DNA from: Pedobacter xixiisoli
GTDB lineage: Bacteria; Bacteroidota; Bacteroidia; Sphingobacteriales; Sphingobacteriaceae
DNA: 64,000 bases
Assembly (NCBI RefSeq): GCF_900215335.1
Contig: NZ_OCMT01000001.1
Location: 1,302,001 to 1,366,000 of the forward strand
Reading direction: 5' to 3'
The first letter of the stretch is position 1, and each line of letters starts with the position of its first letter. Below the pieces are notes generated by a model, which saw only the letters and a list, made by a program, of their open reading frames with translations, searched no databases and had not been told where the DNA came from. Both the position numbers and the translations under genes were made by a program. Below are positions 50,271 through 59,768 of this stretch, piece after piece.

Positions 50271-52124
50271 CTAAGTAGTAACGGTTGCGGGTGTAGCTAA
50301 CTGACCCGAAATAGCGGCACCATCGGTTAACAGTTCTTGGGTAATGCTACGGGTATAATCAATGATTTCGCTCTTGAATTCTTGCACTGATGTTCCGCCA
50401 GATCTGATTTCTTCTAAACGTTTTTCCCAAGCTCCTGTTAATTCTGCTTGAGCGATGCGTTTCTCTTTCACAATTTCGTAAACCGCCAAACCCTTAGCCG
50501 TAGGAACTAGGTTACGTTTCTCACGAAGAATGTATTCTCTAGTCAGTAAAGTTTCGATGATGGCAGCACGAGTTGCAGGAGTACCTAAACCACTGTCTTT
50601 CATCGCATAGCGCAGCTCTTCATCTTCTATCTCTTTACCACAAGTTTCTAGAGATTTTAATAAGGAAGCTTCATTATACATTGCCTTTGGCTTGGTCTGT
50701 TTTTCTAACAAAGCTTTATTTATAATTGGTAAGGCCTCTCCTTTTTTAACTTTTGGTAAAGCTGGATTGTCTTCGTCCTTTTTATCGTCTTCTACATCAT
50801 TAAACACCGAACGCCAGCCTGCAGAGCGGATAACTGTACCGTTGGCCATAAAAGTAATTTCCGATTGGATGGTAATTTTGGTTACCTCTTTTAAACACTC
50901 TTGATGAAATGCCTCCAACATACGTCCAGCCACCATATCATAAACTGCTTGATGGTCTTTACTTAATGAACCAGCTTTAATACCCGTCGTTAAAATGGCA
51001 TGGTGGTCGGTAACTTTCTTTGCATTTACACTTCTTTTATTGAGTGTCATTTCGCCTAAAGCCATCGCTTGTTTCGCAAATTGCGGATGGTCGGTTAAAC
51101 TGGCAATTAATGGAGGAACTGTTGCAAAAACATCATCACCTATATAACGGCTACCGGTACGTGGATAGGTTACCAACTTACTTTCATAAAGATTTTGCAG
51201 CAAACCCAAAGTTTGGTCGGCAGTAAACCCATTACGTTTATTAGCCTCTTGTTGCAAACTACTTAAATCGTGTAAAAGTGGTGGTGGTTCTTTTCTCGGC
51301 TTTGCCTCAACCGCAGTAATATTACCACCGTTGCTAAATCCAGATGCCACATCTTCTACCTTGGCAAAAATAGCCTCACTTTCCTCTTTAGTTTCAAAAT
51401 TATCTACAGAAATTGCTTTAAACAATTGTCCATCTTTATCTAACTGAATACCAATTTGGTAATAGATTTTAGGTATAAAGTTTTTGATTTCTAGGTAACG
51501 AGCACAAATCATAGCCAAAGTTGGCGTTTGTACCCTGCCCAACGACAATACACTCCTGTTACCTGCCGAAATACTCAAAGCTTGAGTGGCATTCATGCCT
51601 ACTAACCAGTCTGAAACTGAACGGCAATGTGCTGAACTGAACAAAGTATCGTAATCTTCGCCTGGTTTTAAATTCCTGAAACCGTCTTTAATCGCTTCAT
51701 CAGTTTGCGAGGAAATCCAAAGGCGTTTAAAGGGCTTTTTACATTTTAAATAAGAATAGATGTATCTGAAAATCAATTCTCCCTCACGCCCAGCATCCGT
51801 TGCTACAATAATCTCAGTACATTCATCAAATAGCTTCTGTATAATATCCAGTTGTTTTCTCACTCCTGGGTCTTCCACCATTCCATCTTTAGTCTTAATT
51901 TTACGGATAGAAAGCTTGAATTTCTGTGGTAACATTGGTAAATGCTCTTTACGCCAACCGTAAAAACCATACTCTTGTGGCGGTGCTAGTTGCAACAAAT
52001 GTCCAAATGCCCAAGTGAAGGAATAGCCCTTGCCTTCAATATAACCATCCTTACGGGTAGTTGCACCAAAAACTTTGGCTAATTCACGTCCTACAGATGG
52101 TTTTTCGGCAATTACTAACTTCAT
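50271..52124 (-). CDS. topB: DNA topoisomerase III
   Basis: A 617-residue type IA topoisomerase. Toprim start is MKLVIAEKPSVGRELAKVFG, acidic triad ATDAGREGELIFRY, SDWLVGMNATQALS, and the catalytic Tyr lies in KLVTYPRTGSRYIGDDV. GLGTPATRAAIIETLLTREYI is also typical. There is no C-terminal zinc-ribbon array. TopB decatenates replication intermediates. I use ATG 52124 because the GTG at 52130 adds only two residues. Confidence 0.95.
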   Translation of the reverse strand: MKLVIAEKPSVGRELAKVFGATTRKDGYIEGKGYSFTWAFGHLLQLAPPQEYGFYGWRKEHLPMLPQKFKLSIRKIKTKDGMVEDPGVRKQLDIIQKLFDECTEIIVATDAGREGELIFRYIYSYLKCKKPFKRLWISSQTDEAIKDGFRNLKPGEDYDTLFSSAHCRSVSDWLVGMNATQALSISAGNRSVLSLGRVQTPTLAMICARYLEIKNFIPKIYYQIGIQLDKDGQLFKAISVDNFETKEESEAIFAKVEDVASGFSNGGNITAVEAKPRKEPPPLLHDLSSLQQEANKRNGFTADQTLGLLQNLYESKLVTYPRTGSRYIGDDVFATVPPLIASLTDHPQFAKQAMALGEMTLNKRSVNAKKVTDHHAILTTGIKAGSLSKDHQAVYDMVAGRMLEAFHQECLKEVTKITIQSEITFMANGTVIRSAGWRSVFNDVEDDKKDEDNPALPKVKKGEALPIINKALLEKQTKPKAMYNEASLLKSLETCGKEIEDEELRYAMKDSGLGTPATRAAIIETLLTREYILREKRNLVPTAKGLAVYEIVKEKRIAQAELTGAWEKRLEEIRSGGTSVQEFKSEIIDYTRSITQELLTDGAAISGQLATPATVTT

Positions 52125-52310
52125 ATTCACACAAATGGAAGGTTAAATATCCGAAAATTAAACCAGCTATAGTCCTCCAACTTTTCAACACCTACACTAT
52201 TCAACTGTAGGTTAAGCGAATAACCTTTCTAATTTTCTTCGAAATTACAATCCTCGGTTAAGCTTCCAACATCTTAACAATAAACCTTATCTTTATAGTG
52301 ATTTATAGAG

Positions 52311-53330
52311 ATGAGCAATATAACCCTTAGAGATATTTCTAAAGCCTTGAATATTTCTGTTTCTACCGTTTCTAGAGCGCTAACTGATAGCCACGAAATT
52401 GGAGAAGAAACGAAGAAATTGGTATTGGCCTACGCTAAAGAACACAACTATGTGCCTAATAGAATGGCCAGAAGTCTTAAGGTTGGCAAAACGAAGTCTA
52501 TCGGAGTGGTAATTTGCTCCATTGACAATAGCTTTGTGGCTCAAATGCTAGATGGTATAGACCAAATATGTACCGAAAGCGGCTATCAAATCATCATCAT
52601 GCAGAGCAAGGAATCTTATGAACAAGAAAAAGCCTGTATCAATTTATTATATGCAAGTGGTGTAGACGGCATTATGATTTCTCCATCTTTTCAAACCACT
52701 GATTTTAGCCATCTAAAGGAATTGCAATCACAAGGTTTTCCCGTTGTACTTTTTGATAGAATTACAGAAGAACTAAATGTACATAAAGTTACTGCAAATA
52801 ATATTCAAGGTGCTTATCAAGCAACTGCACATTTAATTTCTTCAGGATATACAAAAATCGCTCATTTAAGTAGCAAATCTACATTGGCAATGACACATGA
52901 GCGTTTCGAAGGATACAAGCAAGCACTGGCAGCGCATCAGGTTTCTTATCAAGAAGAGTTGGTTAAATTCTGTAACACATCCGACCCACAAAAAGTAGAT
53001 GAAAATGTAGCCAAAGCAATGAACGAATTGCTTAAACTGCAACCACAAGCTATTTTTACAGCTACAGATTTACTTAGTACTAAAGTTCTCGCTTACTTGA
53101 ACGAGCATAACTACAGCATACCTGAAGATATCTCGTTAATTGGTTTCAGTAATTCAGATCTAGCTCCTATTTTAAATCCCTCTTTAAGTACAGTGCGCCA
53201 ACCATCAAAACAAATTGGCGAATTAGCGGCTCAAACGCTGATTAATTTAGTTAAAGGAAAAGATATCGGCCCTGCCGAAACCATTTTATTAGATACAGAA
53301 TTACAGATTAGAAAATCGAGCAGTAGATAA
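52311..53330 (+). CDS. LacI family transcriptional regulator
   Basis: A 339-residue regulator. The N-terminal HTH and hinge read ITLRDISKALNISVSTVSRALTDSHEIGEETKKLVLAYAKEHNYVPNRMARSLKVG, followed by a periplasmic-binding-protein-like sensor domain (KSIGVVICSIDNSFVAQMLDGIDQICTESGYQIIIMQ, GFSNSDLAPILNPSLSTVRQP). It should respond to a sugar or nucleoside. No sugar-utilisation genes flank it; the downstream gene is mnmA, a tRNA-modification gene, so its regulon lies elsewhere. Confidence 0.93.
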   Translation: MSNITLRDISKALNISVSTVSRALTDSHEIGEETKKLVLAYAKEHNYVPNRMARSLKVGKTKSIGVVICSIDNSFVAQMLDGIDQICTESGYQIIIMQSKESYEQEKACINLLYASGVDGIMISPSFQTTDFSHLKELQSQGFPVVLFDRITEELNVHKVTANNIQGAYQATAHLISSGYTKIAHLSSKSTLAMTHERFEGYKQALAAHQVSYQEELVKFCNTSDPQKVDENVAKAMNELLKLQPQAIFTATDLLSTKVLAYLNEHNYSIPEDISLIGFSNSDLAPILNPSLSTVRQPSKQIGELAAQTLINLVKGKDIGPAETILLDTELQIRKSSSR

Positions 53331-53470
53331 TTTCCATATTGCTCAATAAAACAGCATCTTAAATCCTAAATTTTCTTGGATGTGCAGGGTGTTAAAACTA
53401 AATCTATTCGTTCTAATGTCTATACTGTTTCATTTTTGACAGCTAATCGTTCACTTTTAAACTAATTACG

Positions 53471-53478
53471 TAATTTTG
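53471..53478 (+). promoter_or_regulatory. -7 promoter box TAATTTTG for mnmA
   Basis: TAATTTTG matches TAnnTTTG, 17 bases before the mnmA ATG, predicting a leader of about 12 bases. Confidence 0.55.
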
Positions 53479-53495
53479 CAAATTGATTTACAATA

Positions 53496-54587
53496 ATGAG
53501 CAAACACGGTAGAATTTTAGTAGCCATGAGTGGCGGGGTAGATAGTTCGGTAGCATCAGTAATGTTGCACGAACAGGGATACGAAGTTATTGGCCTAACC
53601 ATGAAGACTTGGGATTATGCTACTTCTGGCACTAATAGCAAGGAAACCGGTTGTTGTAGCTTAGACAGCATCAATGATGCTCGTACGTTAGCCGTTAATT
53701 ATGGCTTTCCTCACTACATTTTAGATATTAGAGACGAATTCGGTGATTTTGTAATCGATAATTTCGTAGATGAATACCTAGCGGGAAGAACTCCAAACCC
53801 ATGTGTGCTTTGCAATACTTACATTAAATGGGAAGCTTTGTTAAAACGTGCCGATAAATTGGATTGTGAGTTTATTGCTACTGGGCATTATGCCAACATT
53901 CGCCAGCAAGACAGTGGCCGTTATGTAATTTCTAAAGGAAAAGACGAAAACAAAGACCAATCTTACGTCTTATGGGGCGTTTCGCAAGAAAACTTAGCTA
54001 GAACTAAATTCCCTTTGGGCAGTTTTGCTAAATCGGAAATTAGACAAATGGCGCTAGATATGGGCCAAGAAGAATTGGCAAAGAAAAGCGAAAGCTATGA
54101 AATTTGCTTTGTTCCTGATAATGACTACCGTGCTTTCTTAAAACATAAAGTGGAAGATTTGGAAGACCGAGTAGCTGGCGGAAATTTTGTAAACAGCCAA
54201 GGAATGGTGATTGGACAACACAAGGGTTATCCATTCTACACTATTGGTCAGCGTAAAGGTTTAGGTGTAGCTTTTGGCGAACCAATGTTTGTTACTCAAA
54301 TTTTACCAGAAAGCAATACCGTAGTTTTAGGCAGAGCCGATGAATTGGAACGCCGCGAAGCGATGGTGAGAAACGTTAACCTAATTAAATACGATAATAT
54401 CAACGAACCTTTAGATAATGTAGTTACCAAAATCCGTTATAAAGATGCAGGCAGTTTAAGTACCATTGTGCAAGAGAAGGACAACATGCGTGTAGTTTTC
54501 GACCATGCTGTTTCCGCTATTGCTCCTGGTCAGTCGGCTGTATTTTATGAAGGTAACGATTTATTAGGTGGCGGATTTTTAGTATAA
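53496..54587 (+). CDS. mnmA: tRNA-specific 2-thiouridylase MnmA
   Basis: A 363-residue MnmA. The PP-loop is AMSGGVDSSVAS (~residues 9-20), catalytic Cys in NPCVLCNTYIKW and second Cys in SYEICFVPDNDYR. It thiolates U34 of tRNA-Glu, -Gln and -Lys. The domain order and length are standard. It stands alone and is followed by a hairpin that probably terminates transcription. Confidence 0.97.
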   Translation: MSKHGRILVAMSGGVDSSVASVMLHEQGYEVIGLTMKTWDYATSGTNSKETGCCSLDSINDARTLAVNYGFPHYILDIRDEFGDFVIDNFVDEYLAGRTPNPCVLCNTYIKWEALLKRADKLDCEFIATGHYANIRQQDSGRYVISKGKDENKDQSYVLWGVSQENLARTKFPLGSFAKSEIRQMALDMGQEELAKKSESYEICFVPDNDYRAFLKHKVEDLEDRVAGGNFVNSQGMVIGQHKGYPFYTIGQRKGLGVAFGEPMFVTQILPESNTVVLGRADELERREAMVRNVNLIKYDNINEPLDNVVTKIRYKDAGSLSTIVQEKDNMRVVFDHAVSAIAPGQSAVFYEGNDLLGGGFLV

Positions 54588-54597
54588 AAAGAACTTA

Positions 54598-54635
54598 TTG
54601 GGGCGATAAATCTTCGCTCCTACTTTTCCTTTTTA
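54598..54635 (+). terminator. probable terminator of mnmA
   Basis: GGGGCGA/TCGCTCC (one G-U) is followed by TACTTTTCCTTTTT; it overlaps the stop of the convergent YdeI-like gene. Confidence 0.5.
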
Positions 54636-55129
54636 TTACTTCTCAGCATCAATCCAAAATCTTGCTTTTTAGCCATCGCATCAACAATCATAATTAAACG
54701 CTTGGTTCTCGTAGCTTCTGTTTTTGCAGTATTTAACCAAACAATAAAATAATTTTGATGTGCTTTAGTATAGGATAGAAAATGTTCTAACAGTCCATCT
54801 TCCTGGGCTAAACAAATCTCTAAATCTTCTGGCATTTCGATTTTAAAATCTACATCATGCTCCAAAGAAAGTGACACAGGATTTCCAGCTTCCTTTTTTA
54901 ACTGCCTTCTAATTTTACCATCTAAGGGCAAGATGAAATCTCCGCCGCCCATGGGTAGCAAGCTTTTTCCACTAATTTTTAGATTATCGATCTGTCCGCA
55001 CACCCGAAACCCTCTCTTATCATCTGGTTTAATTTGTCGAGCAATAGCTTCGGGCACAAAAACATAGCTCCAGCCAGTTTTCTCACCGTTACTATCAAAC
55101 TTTTCTATTTCTGCATTGAAATTAACCAT
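54620..55129 (-). CDS. YdeI/OmpD-associated (DUF1905 + OmdA) family protein
   Basis: A 169-residue soluble protein with an N-terminal DUF1905 part (VNFNAEIEKFDSNGEKTGWSYVFVPEAIARQI, GGGDFILPLDGKIRRQL) and a C-terminal OmdA helix bundle (FLSYTKAHQNYFIVWLNTAKTEATRTKRLIMIVDAMAKKQDFGLM). Family members are associated with bacteriocin/colicin or stress phenotypes, but the molecular role is unclear. Confidence 0.85.
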   Translation of the reverse strand: MVNFNAEIEKFDSNGEKTGWSYVFVPEAIARQIKPDDKRGFRVCGQIDNLKISGKSLLPMGGGDFILPLDGKIRRQLKKEAGNPVSLSLEHDVDFKIEMPEDLEICLAQEDGLLEHFLSYTKAHQNYFIVWLNTAKTEATRTKRLIMIVDAMAKKQDFGLMLRSNKKEK

Positions 55130-55199
55130 TTACTAAAGTTATAAGTTTTAGGTTATAAGTTGTATGTTTTCGCAATCATCAAAACAAACAAGAAAACAA

Positions 55200-56063
55200 C
55201 TATAATTCCCCTTCAACCCCTAAACCGAATAAGGCAAAATCATATTTTACGGGGTCTTCTGTATCAAATTCTTTTAATCTAGATGTAAGTTCTACAGCAG
55301 TTAGCCAATCGGTCTGCCTACGTTCAATTAAACCGAAATGTCTAGCTACACGATCCACATGCACGTCGCAAGGACAAACTAAATCCGCTGGGCGAATGGT
55401 ATTCCAAATACCAAAATCAACACCACAATCATCCTTCCTTACCATCCAACGGAGAAACATATTGAGGCGTTTACAGGTAGATTTTTGAGTTGGCGAAGAA
55501 ATATGTTTAATCGTTCTACGAGGAAAATCAGGTAAACTAAAGAAGTGAGAACGGAAATGGTTCAAAGCTTTTTCAATAGTAAAATCAGCAATAACTAAAT
55601 CTGAAGTATAACAGGTGGAAGAAGTCAATTCGTATCCCGAAACTATTTCTTCCACACTTAAATATTCTGTTCTATAAGTTAAAGCCTGAGGAATAAAAGC
55701 AGTTTCTAAAGAATTAAATTGTTTATAATGTTGCTGAAAGAAAGCCACGAAATATAGTAAATCAGTATCGTTAAAAGTTCTATGCTTAAAACCTAGCAAG
55801 CCTTTCAAATCTTTATCTGAATGATGTAACATAAATTGGTAAGGCTGATTATCCATCCTCGCCAATAACTCATTACACTTACTGATTATCGTTTTACGTT
55901 GCCCCCAAGCTAAAATTGCCGCAAAAAAAGCGGCAATTTCGATATCTTGTTTTAAACTATACTGATGCGGAATACTAATTGGATCGTTCGCAATGAAATT
56001 AGGCTGGTTGTACTGTGCCACTTTTGCATCTAGAAAGTTTTTAAGATTATCAATTTTCATCAT
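55200..56063 (-). CDS. TIGR02757/DUF2400 family protein
   Basis: A ~287-residue protein from ATG 56063 (MMKIDNLKNFLDAKVAQYNQPNFIANDPISIPHQYS). The segments EIAAFFAAILAWGQRKTIISKCNELL and RLNMFLRWMVRKDDCGVDFGIW, and CPCDVHVDRVARHFGLIERRQTDWLTAVELT, match the TIGR02757 family, which shows distant resemblance to endonuclease III-type HhH glycosylases. Enzymatic function has not been assigned to my knowledge. The next gene, a trans-sulfuration enzyme, is 23 bp upstream on the same strand, so they may be co-transcribed. Confidence 0.8.
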   Translation of the reverse strand: MMKIDNLKNFLDAKVAQYNQPNFIANDPISIPHQYSLKQDIEIAAFFAAILAWGQRKTIISKCNELLARMDNQPYQFMLHHSDKDLKGLLGFKHRTFNDTDLLYFVAFFQQHYKQFNSLETAFIPQALTYRTEYLSVEEIVSGYELTSSTCYTSDLVIADFTIEKALNHFRSHFFSLPDFPRRTIKHISSPTQKSTCKRLNMFLRWMVRKDDCGVDFGIWNTIRPADLVCPCDVHVDRVARHFGLIERRQTDWLTAVELTSRLKEFDTEDPVKYDFALFGLGVEGEL

Positions 56064-56086
56064 CGTATTAGCTAATAGCAAATAAG

Positions 56087-57229
56087 CTAATTTGATAACG
56101 CTTGTTCCAAGTCCGCTAATAAATCATCAATATCCTCTACCCCTACACTAAAACGTAATAAGTTATCGGTTACACCAACTTTTTCACGTTCTTCTTTAGG
56201 AATTGAACCGTGTGTCATGCTTACAGGATGATTTACCAAACTTTCTACACCACCTAAAGATTCAGCTAAAGAGAATACCTTAAATCTTGAGGCTATGCGA
56301 AAAGTCTCTTGCAAATCTGCATCTTTTAAAGTGACTGAGACCATACCTCCGAAACCACGCATTTGCTTTTTAGCCACATCATGATTAGGATGATCTTCGA
56401 AGCCTGGCCAATAAATTTTATCAATCTTAGAATGATTTCTTAAGAAATGAGCTACTTTCTCTCCGTTTTCGCAGTGCGCTTTCATACGCAGGTGCAAAGT
56501 TTTAATTCCTCTCAACACTAAGAAAGCATCTTGAGGACCTGGCGTTGCACCACAAGCATTATAAACGAAGAACAAATCTTTGTATAACTGTTCATCGTTA
56601 GTCAACAAAGCGCCCATTACCACATCAGAATGACCCCCGATATATTTTGTAACCGAATGCATTACTATATCAGCGCCTAAATCAATTGGATTTTGCAGAT
56701 ATGGCGATGCAAAAGTATTATCAACGGTTAAAAGGATATTGTTAGCTTTTGTAATTTTAGCAACACCTTCAATATCAATAATACGCATCGTCGGATTAGT
56801 TGGTGTTTCTATCCACACCAATTTAGTTTTTTCATTGATATACGGCGTAATATTCTCAGGATTAGATAAATCTAGAAAATGAAATTTGATACCGTAGTTT
56901 TGATAGATTTTGGTGAAAATGCGATAAGAACCGCCATATAAATCGTTACCAGTGATTACTTCATCGCCAGGCTTTAACAGCCTTAACAAACAGTCTGTAG
57001 CGCCCATACCACTACTAAAAGCTAAACCATATTTACAGTTTTCCAATGCTGCTAGACAATCCTCTAACGCTTTACGAGTTGGGTTGGTACCTCTAGAATA
57101 CTCGTAACCTTTATGGTCGCCTGGAGAGGCTTGCCAATAAGTTGAAGTTTGATAAATTGGCGTCATAATAGCGCCAGTTGTTGGGTCTGGCTCCTGACCT
57201 GCATGTATAGCTTTAGTTGCAAATTTCAT
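56087..57229 (-). CDS. trans-sulfuration enzyme family protein (cystathionine gamma-synthase/lyase type)
   Basis: A 380-residue PLP enzyme. The PLP Lys is in DIVMHSVTKYIGGHSDV, with the GATDCLLRLLKPGDEVI phosphate-binding region and the KVFSLAESLGGVESLVNHP motif. KFATKAIHAGQEPDPTTGAIMTPIYQTSTY is the N-terminal signature of MetB/MetC/CGL. Synthase and lyase cannot be distinguished without modelling. ATG 57229 is the conserved start; the earlier ATG at 57253 adds 8 residues. Confidence 0.92.
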   Translation of the reverse strand: MKFATKAIHAGQEPDPTTGAIMTPIYQTSTYWQASPGDHKGYEYSRGTNPTRKALEDCLAALENCKYGLAFSSGMGATDCLLRLLKPGDEVITGNDLYGGSYRIFTKIYQNYGIKFHFLDLSNPENITPYINEKTKLVWIETPTNPTMRIIDIEGVAKITKANNILLTVDNTFASPYLQNPIDLGADIVMHSVTKYIGGHSDVVMGALLTNDEQLYKDLFFVYNACGATPGPQDAFLVLRGIKTLHLRMKAHCENGEKVAHFLRNHSKIDKIYWPGFEDHPNHDVAKKQMRGFGGMVSVTLKDADLQETFRIASRFKVFSLAESLGGVESLVNHPVSMTHGSIPKEEREKVGVTDNLLRFSVGVEDIDDLLADLEQALSN

Positions 57230-57336
57230 TGTTATATTATTTAATAACCACATAGAAACATAGATCTTACTACATGGTTTAGTGATTAATTATACTCTCG
57301 TTTGCGTAAAAATAAGGAGTTGAAATATATAATCGT

Positions 57337-57368
57337 TTGATTTCTCCTTATTCTTCGTCGAAATGACG
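57337..57368. repeat. half copy of palindromic repeat family B
   Basis: TTGATTTCTCC followed by TTCGTCGAAATGACGG is the right half of family B; its left partner is missing, only AATAAGGAG remains. Confidence 0.65.
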
Positions 57369-57381
57369 GTGCAGTGAGATT

Positions 57382-58083
57382 TTATAAATTATTATTCTGT
57401 TGTACTTCTGATTTAAATAAATAACCAAGCCTTTTTCCTGTTGGATAACCACTTGCGGCTAAGGTTGTCTGCTTTTGATGCAAAGTAATATCTTTAACAG
57501 AAGCATAAGGCGGAAGTAGTAAATCAGTATCTATGCAATCTAAAATCGCTAACTCAAAAATATGCGTCAAAACTTCCTCACTTATTTCCTCTTCACTAAA
57601 GGATTCGTACAAAAAGCCTAATTGCCCTTCGCCTTCTACAATAAAACGTTTTTCCTTGTTAATTAATATGCGAGCTACCAAAGTTCCTTCATCTGCCAAG
57701 CGATTATATTTTACAGAATCCGCCAAGAAATTATGGATATAGATTACGCCACAATAACTTAAATTGGGATTTGATTTGATGTAAGTTGACGAATAGATAC
57801 GATGTCCTTCCTCGAAATTAAAAATGTTACTATGCATGGATAGCAGTAACATATCTCCAGAAAACTTAAGTTCTGCTTCAAATTGATGCGTGTCTTTGTA
57901 GGACACCTCAACAGAAGGATTATTTACGGTATAATCCTGATGTAACCGCGACGCCAATTTCGACAAAGCTTTTTTCGCTGCTGCAAAAACATCAACCGTA
58001 TTTCTGTAGATTTCCTGTTTTAAAGAAGCCTTGTTGTCAAGTTTATTTAATATGAGTTGATAGTTATCGGTTTGTTTTTCCAT
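57382..58083 (-). CDS. conserved Bacteroidota protein of unknown function, 233 aa
   Basis: A soluble ~233-residue protein from ATG 58083 (MEKQTDNYQLILNKLDNKASLKQEIYRNTVDVF). The frame extends upstream to 58113, but that part lies in repeat A6. Features: a helical N-third, then alternating strands (VEVSYKDTHQFEAELKFSGDMLLLSMHSNIF), SYCGVIYIHNFLADSVKYNR, an acidic helix with ELAILDCIDTDLLLPPYA and a C-terminal KLGYLFKSEVQ-like tail (RLGYLFKSEVQ). No catalytic motif is visible. Similar proteins appear in other Sphingobacteriaceae. Confidence 0.7.
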   Translation of the reverse strand: MEKQTDNYQLILNKLDNKASLKQEIYRNTVDVFAAAKKALSKLASRLHQDYTVNNPSVEVSYKDTHQFEAELKFSGDMLLLSMHSNIFNFEEGHRIYSSTYIKSNPNLSYCGVIYIHNFLADSVKYNRLADEGTLVARILINKEKRFIVEGEGQLGFLYESFSEEEISEEVLTHIFELAILDCIDTDLLLPPYASVKDITLHQKQTTLAASGYPTGKRLGYLFKSEVQQNNNL

Positions 58084-58096
58084 AATACTTTTAGTC

Positions 58097-58184
58097 ACGT
58101 CATTGCGAGACACGAAGCAATCTTACAACGACTTACATTGATTTGCTTATCTCATTAAGATTGCTTCGTGCCTCGCAATGACGA
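58097..58184. repeat. palindromic repeat family A copy 6
   Basis: CGTCATTGCGAGACACGAAGCAATCTTA pairs closely with AAGATTGCTTCGTGCCTCGCAATGACG. It sits between the 57.4-kb gene start and the proS stop, 5 bp away. Confidence 0.9.
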
Positions 58185-58189
58185 ATTGG

Positions 58190-59662
58190 CTAATAAGCTC
58201 TTGCGAACAACACTCTTTGTTTAGATGGATTTCCTGTTAGGATACAAACTCCGTCTTCTAACTTATTATCCAAAGGAATACATCTAATTGTAGCTTTAGT
58301 TTCTTCCTTGATACGTTTTTCTGTCTCTACAGTACCGTCCCAATGCGCAGCAATAAAACCAGTTTTAGTTTCTAGCAAATCTTTAAATTCTTCGTATGAA
58401 TTAGCTTCTGTGATGTGTTCATTTCTAAAATTCAACGCTTTATCATAGATGTTTTGTTGAATTTGTGCCAATAATTGGAAAATATGCTCTGCCAATCCTT
58501 CCTGGGGAACGGTGAATTTTTCTTTAGTATCTCTACGAGCCAATTCTACAGTACCATTTTCCATATCTCTAGCGCCAATAGCTAAACGAATAGGCACACC
58601 TTTTAATTCGTATTCCGCAAATTTAAATCCTGGACGTTGACTGTCTCTATCGTCGTATTTTACAGAAATGCCATATCCTTTTAATCTTGGAATTAATTCA
58701 TCAACAAACGATGAAATCTTTTGCAATTCTTCATCACCTTTATGAATTGGCACAATTACCACTTGAATTGGGGCCAATTTTGGAGGAAGTACTAAACCAC
58801 TATCATCACTGTGTGCCATAATTAGCGCCCCCATTAAACGCGTAGAAACACCCCATGAACTTGCCCAAACATGCTCTTGTTTACCTTCTTTGCTTGTAAA
58901 CTTCACATCAAATGCTTTTGCAAAATTTTGCCCCAAAAAGTGAGAAGTTCCTGCCTGTAAAGCCTTACCATCTTGCATTAACGCTTCAATACAATAAGTA
59001 TCTAATGCACCTGCAAAACGTTCTGTTTCTGTTTTTCTACCTTTTACCACAGGAACGCCCATCCAGTTTTCCGCAAAATCTGCGTAAACATCTAGCATTT
59101 TCTCTGTTTCCTCTATAGCTTCTTCCGCAGTTGCATGAGCTGTATGACCTTCTTGCCATAAAAACTCGGTAGTACGTAAAAACAAACGAGTTCTCATTTC
59201 CCAGCGCACCACATTTGCCCATTGGTTAATCAATAGAGGTAAATCACGATAAGATTGAATCCAACCTTTGTAAGTATTCCAAATGATGGTTTCTGAGGTT
59301 GGACGAACAATTAGTTCCTCTTCCAATTTTGCATCCTCATCCACGATGATATTGCCATTCCCGTCATTTTTCAAACGATAATGTGTCACAACGGCACACT
59401 CTGTTGCAAACCCATCTACGTGGGCAGCTTCCTTAGAAAAATAAGATTTGGGGATAAACAAAGGGAAGTAAGCATTGCTATGACCTGTTTCTTTAAATTT
59501 ATGGTCTAAAACCGCTTGCATTTTCTCCCAGATAGAATATCCATACGGCTTGATAACCATACAACCCTTCACTGATGAATGCTCTGCCAAATCGGCTTTT
59601 ATAACAATGTCGTTATACCATTGCGAATAATCTTCACTTTTACTCGTAATACCTTTGCTCAT
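58190..59662 (-). CDS. proS: prolyl-tRNA synthetase, archaeal/eukaryotic-like short type
   Basis: A 490-residue class II ProRS. It lacks the bacterial-type editing insertion and has the C-terminal zinc-like/extension ending VLFARAY, as in the ~490-residue archaeal/eukaryotic-type (type 3) enzymes common in Bacteroidota. Core segments: [69 protein letters not shown] and [13 protein letters not shown]. It charges tRNA-Pro. The stop lies 5 bp from repeat A6. Confidence 0.96.
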   Translation of the reverse strand: MSKGITSKSEDYSQWYNDIVIKADLAEHSSVKGCMVIKPYGYSIWEKMQAVLDHKFKETGHSNAYFPLFIPKSYFSKEAAHVDGFATECAVVTHYRLKNDGNGNIIVDEDAKLEEELIVRPTSETIIWNTYKGWIQSYRDLPLLINQWANVVRWEMRTRLFLRTTEFLWQEGHTAHATAEEAIEETEKMLDVYADFAENWMGVPVVKGRKTETERFAGALDTYCIEALMQDGKALQAGTSHFLGQNFAKAFDVKFTSKEGKQEHVWASSWGVSTRLMGALIMAHSDDSGLVLPPKLAPIQVVIVPIHKGDEELQKISSFVDELIPRLKGYGISVKYDDRDSQRPGFKFAEYELKGVPIRLAIGARDMENGTVELARRDTKEKFTVPQEGLAEHIFQLLAQIQQNIYDKALNFRNEHITEANSYEEFKDLLETKTGFIAAHWDGTVETEKRIKEETKATIRCIPLDNKLEDGVCILTGNPSKQRVLFARAY

Positions 59663-59768
59663 AACTTATTTGGAACGTTTTTTGTGTTAAATTTCTTGTA
59701 TTGATGGCTACAAAGCTATAAATTTATAGTCACAATTTAATTAGCACACAAATTAAAACCTAAATACA

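Noticed and set aside
5960..58184. Family A/B palindromes as rho-independent terminators
   Set aside because: Most arms are over 20 bp with 30-60 base loops, lack a T run, and several lie inside an operon or between divergent genes, so a repeat-element origin explains them better.
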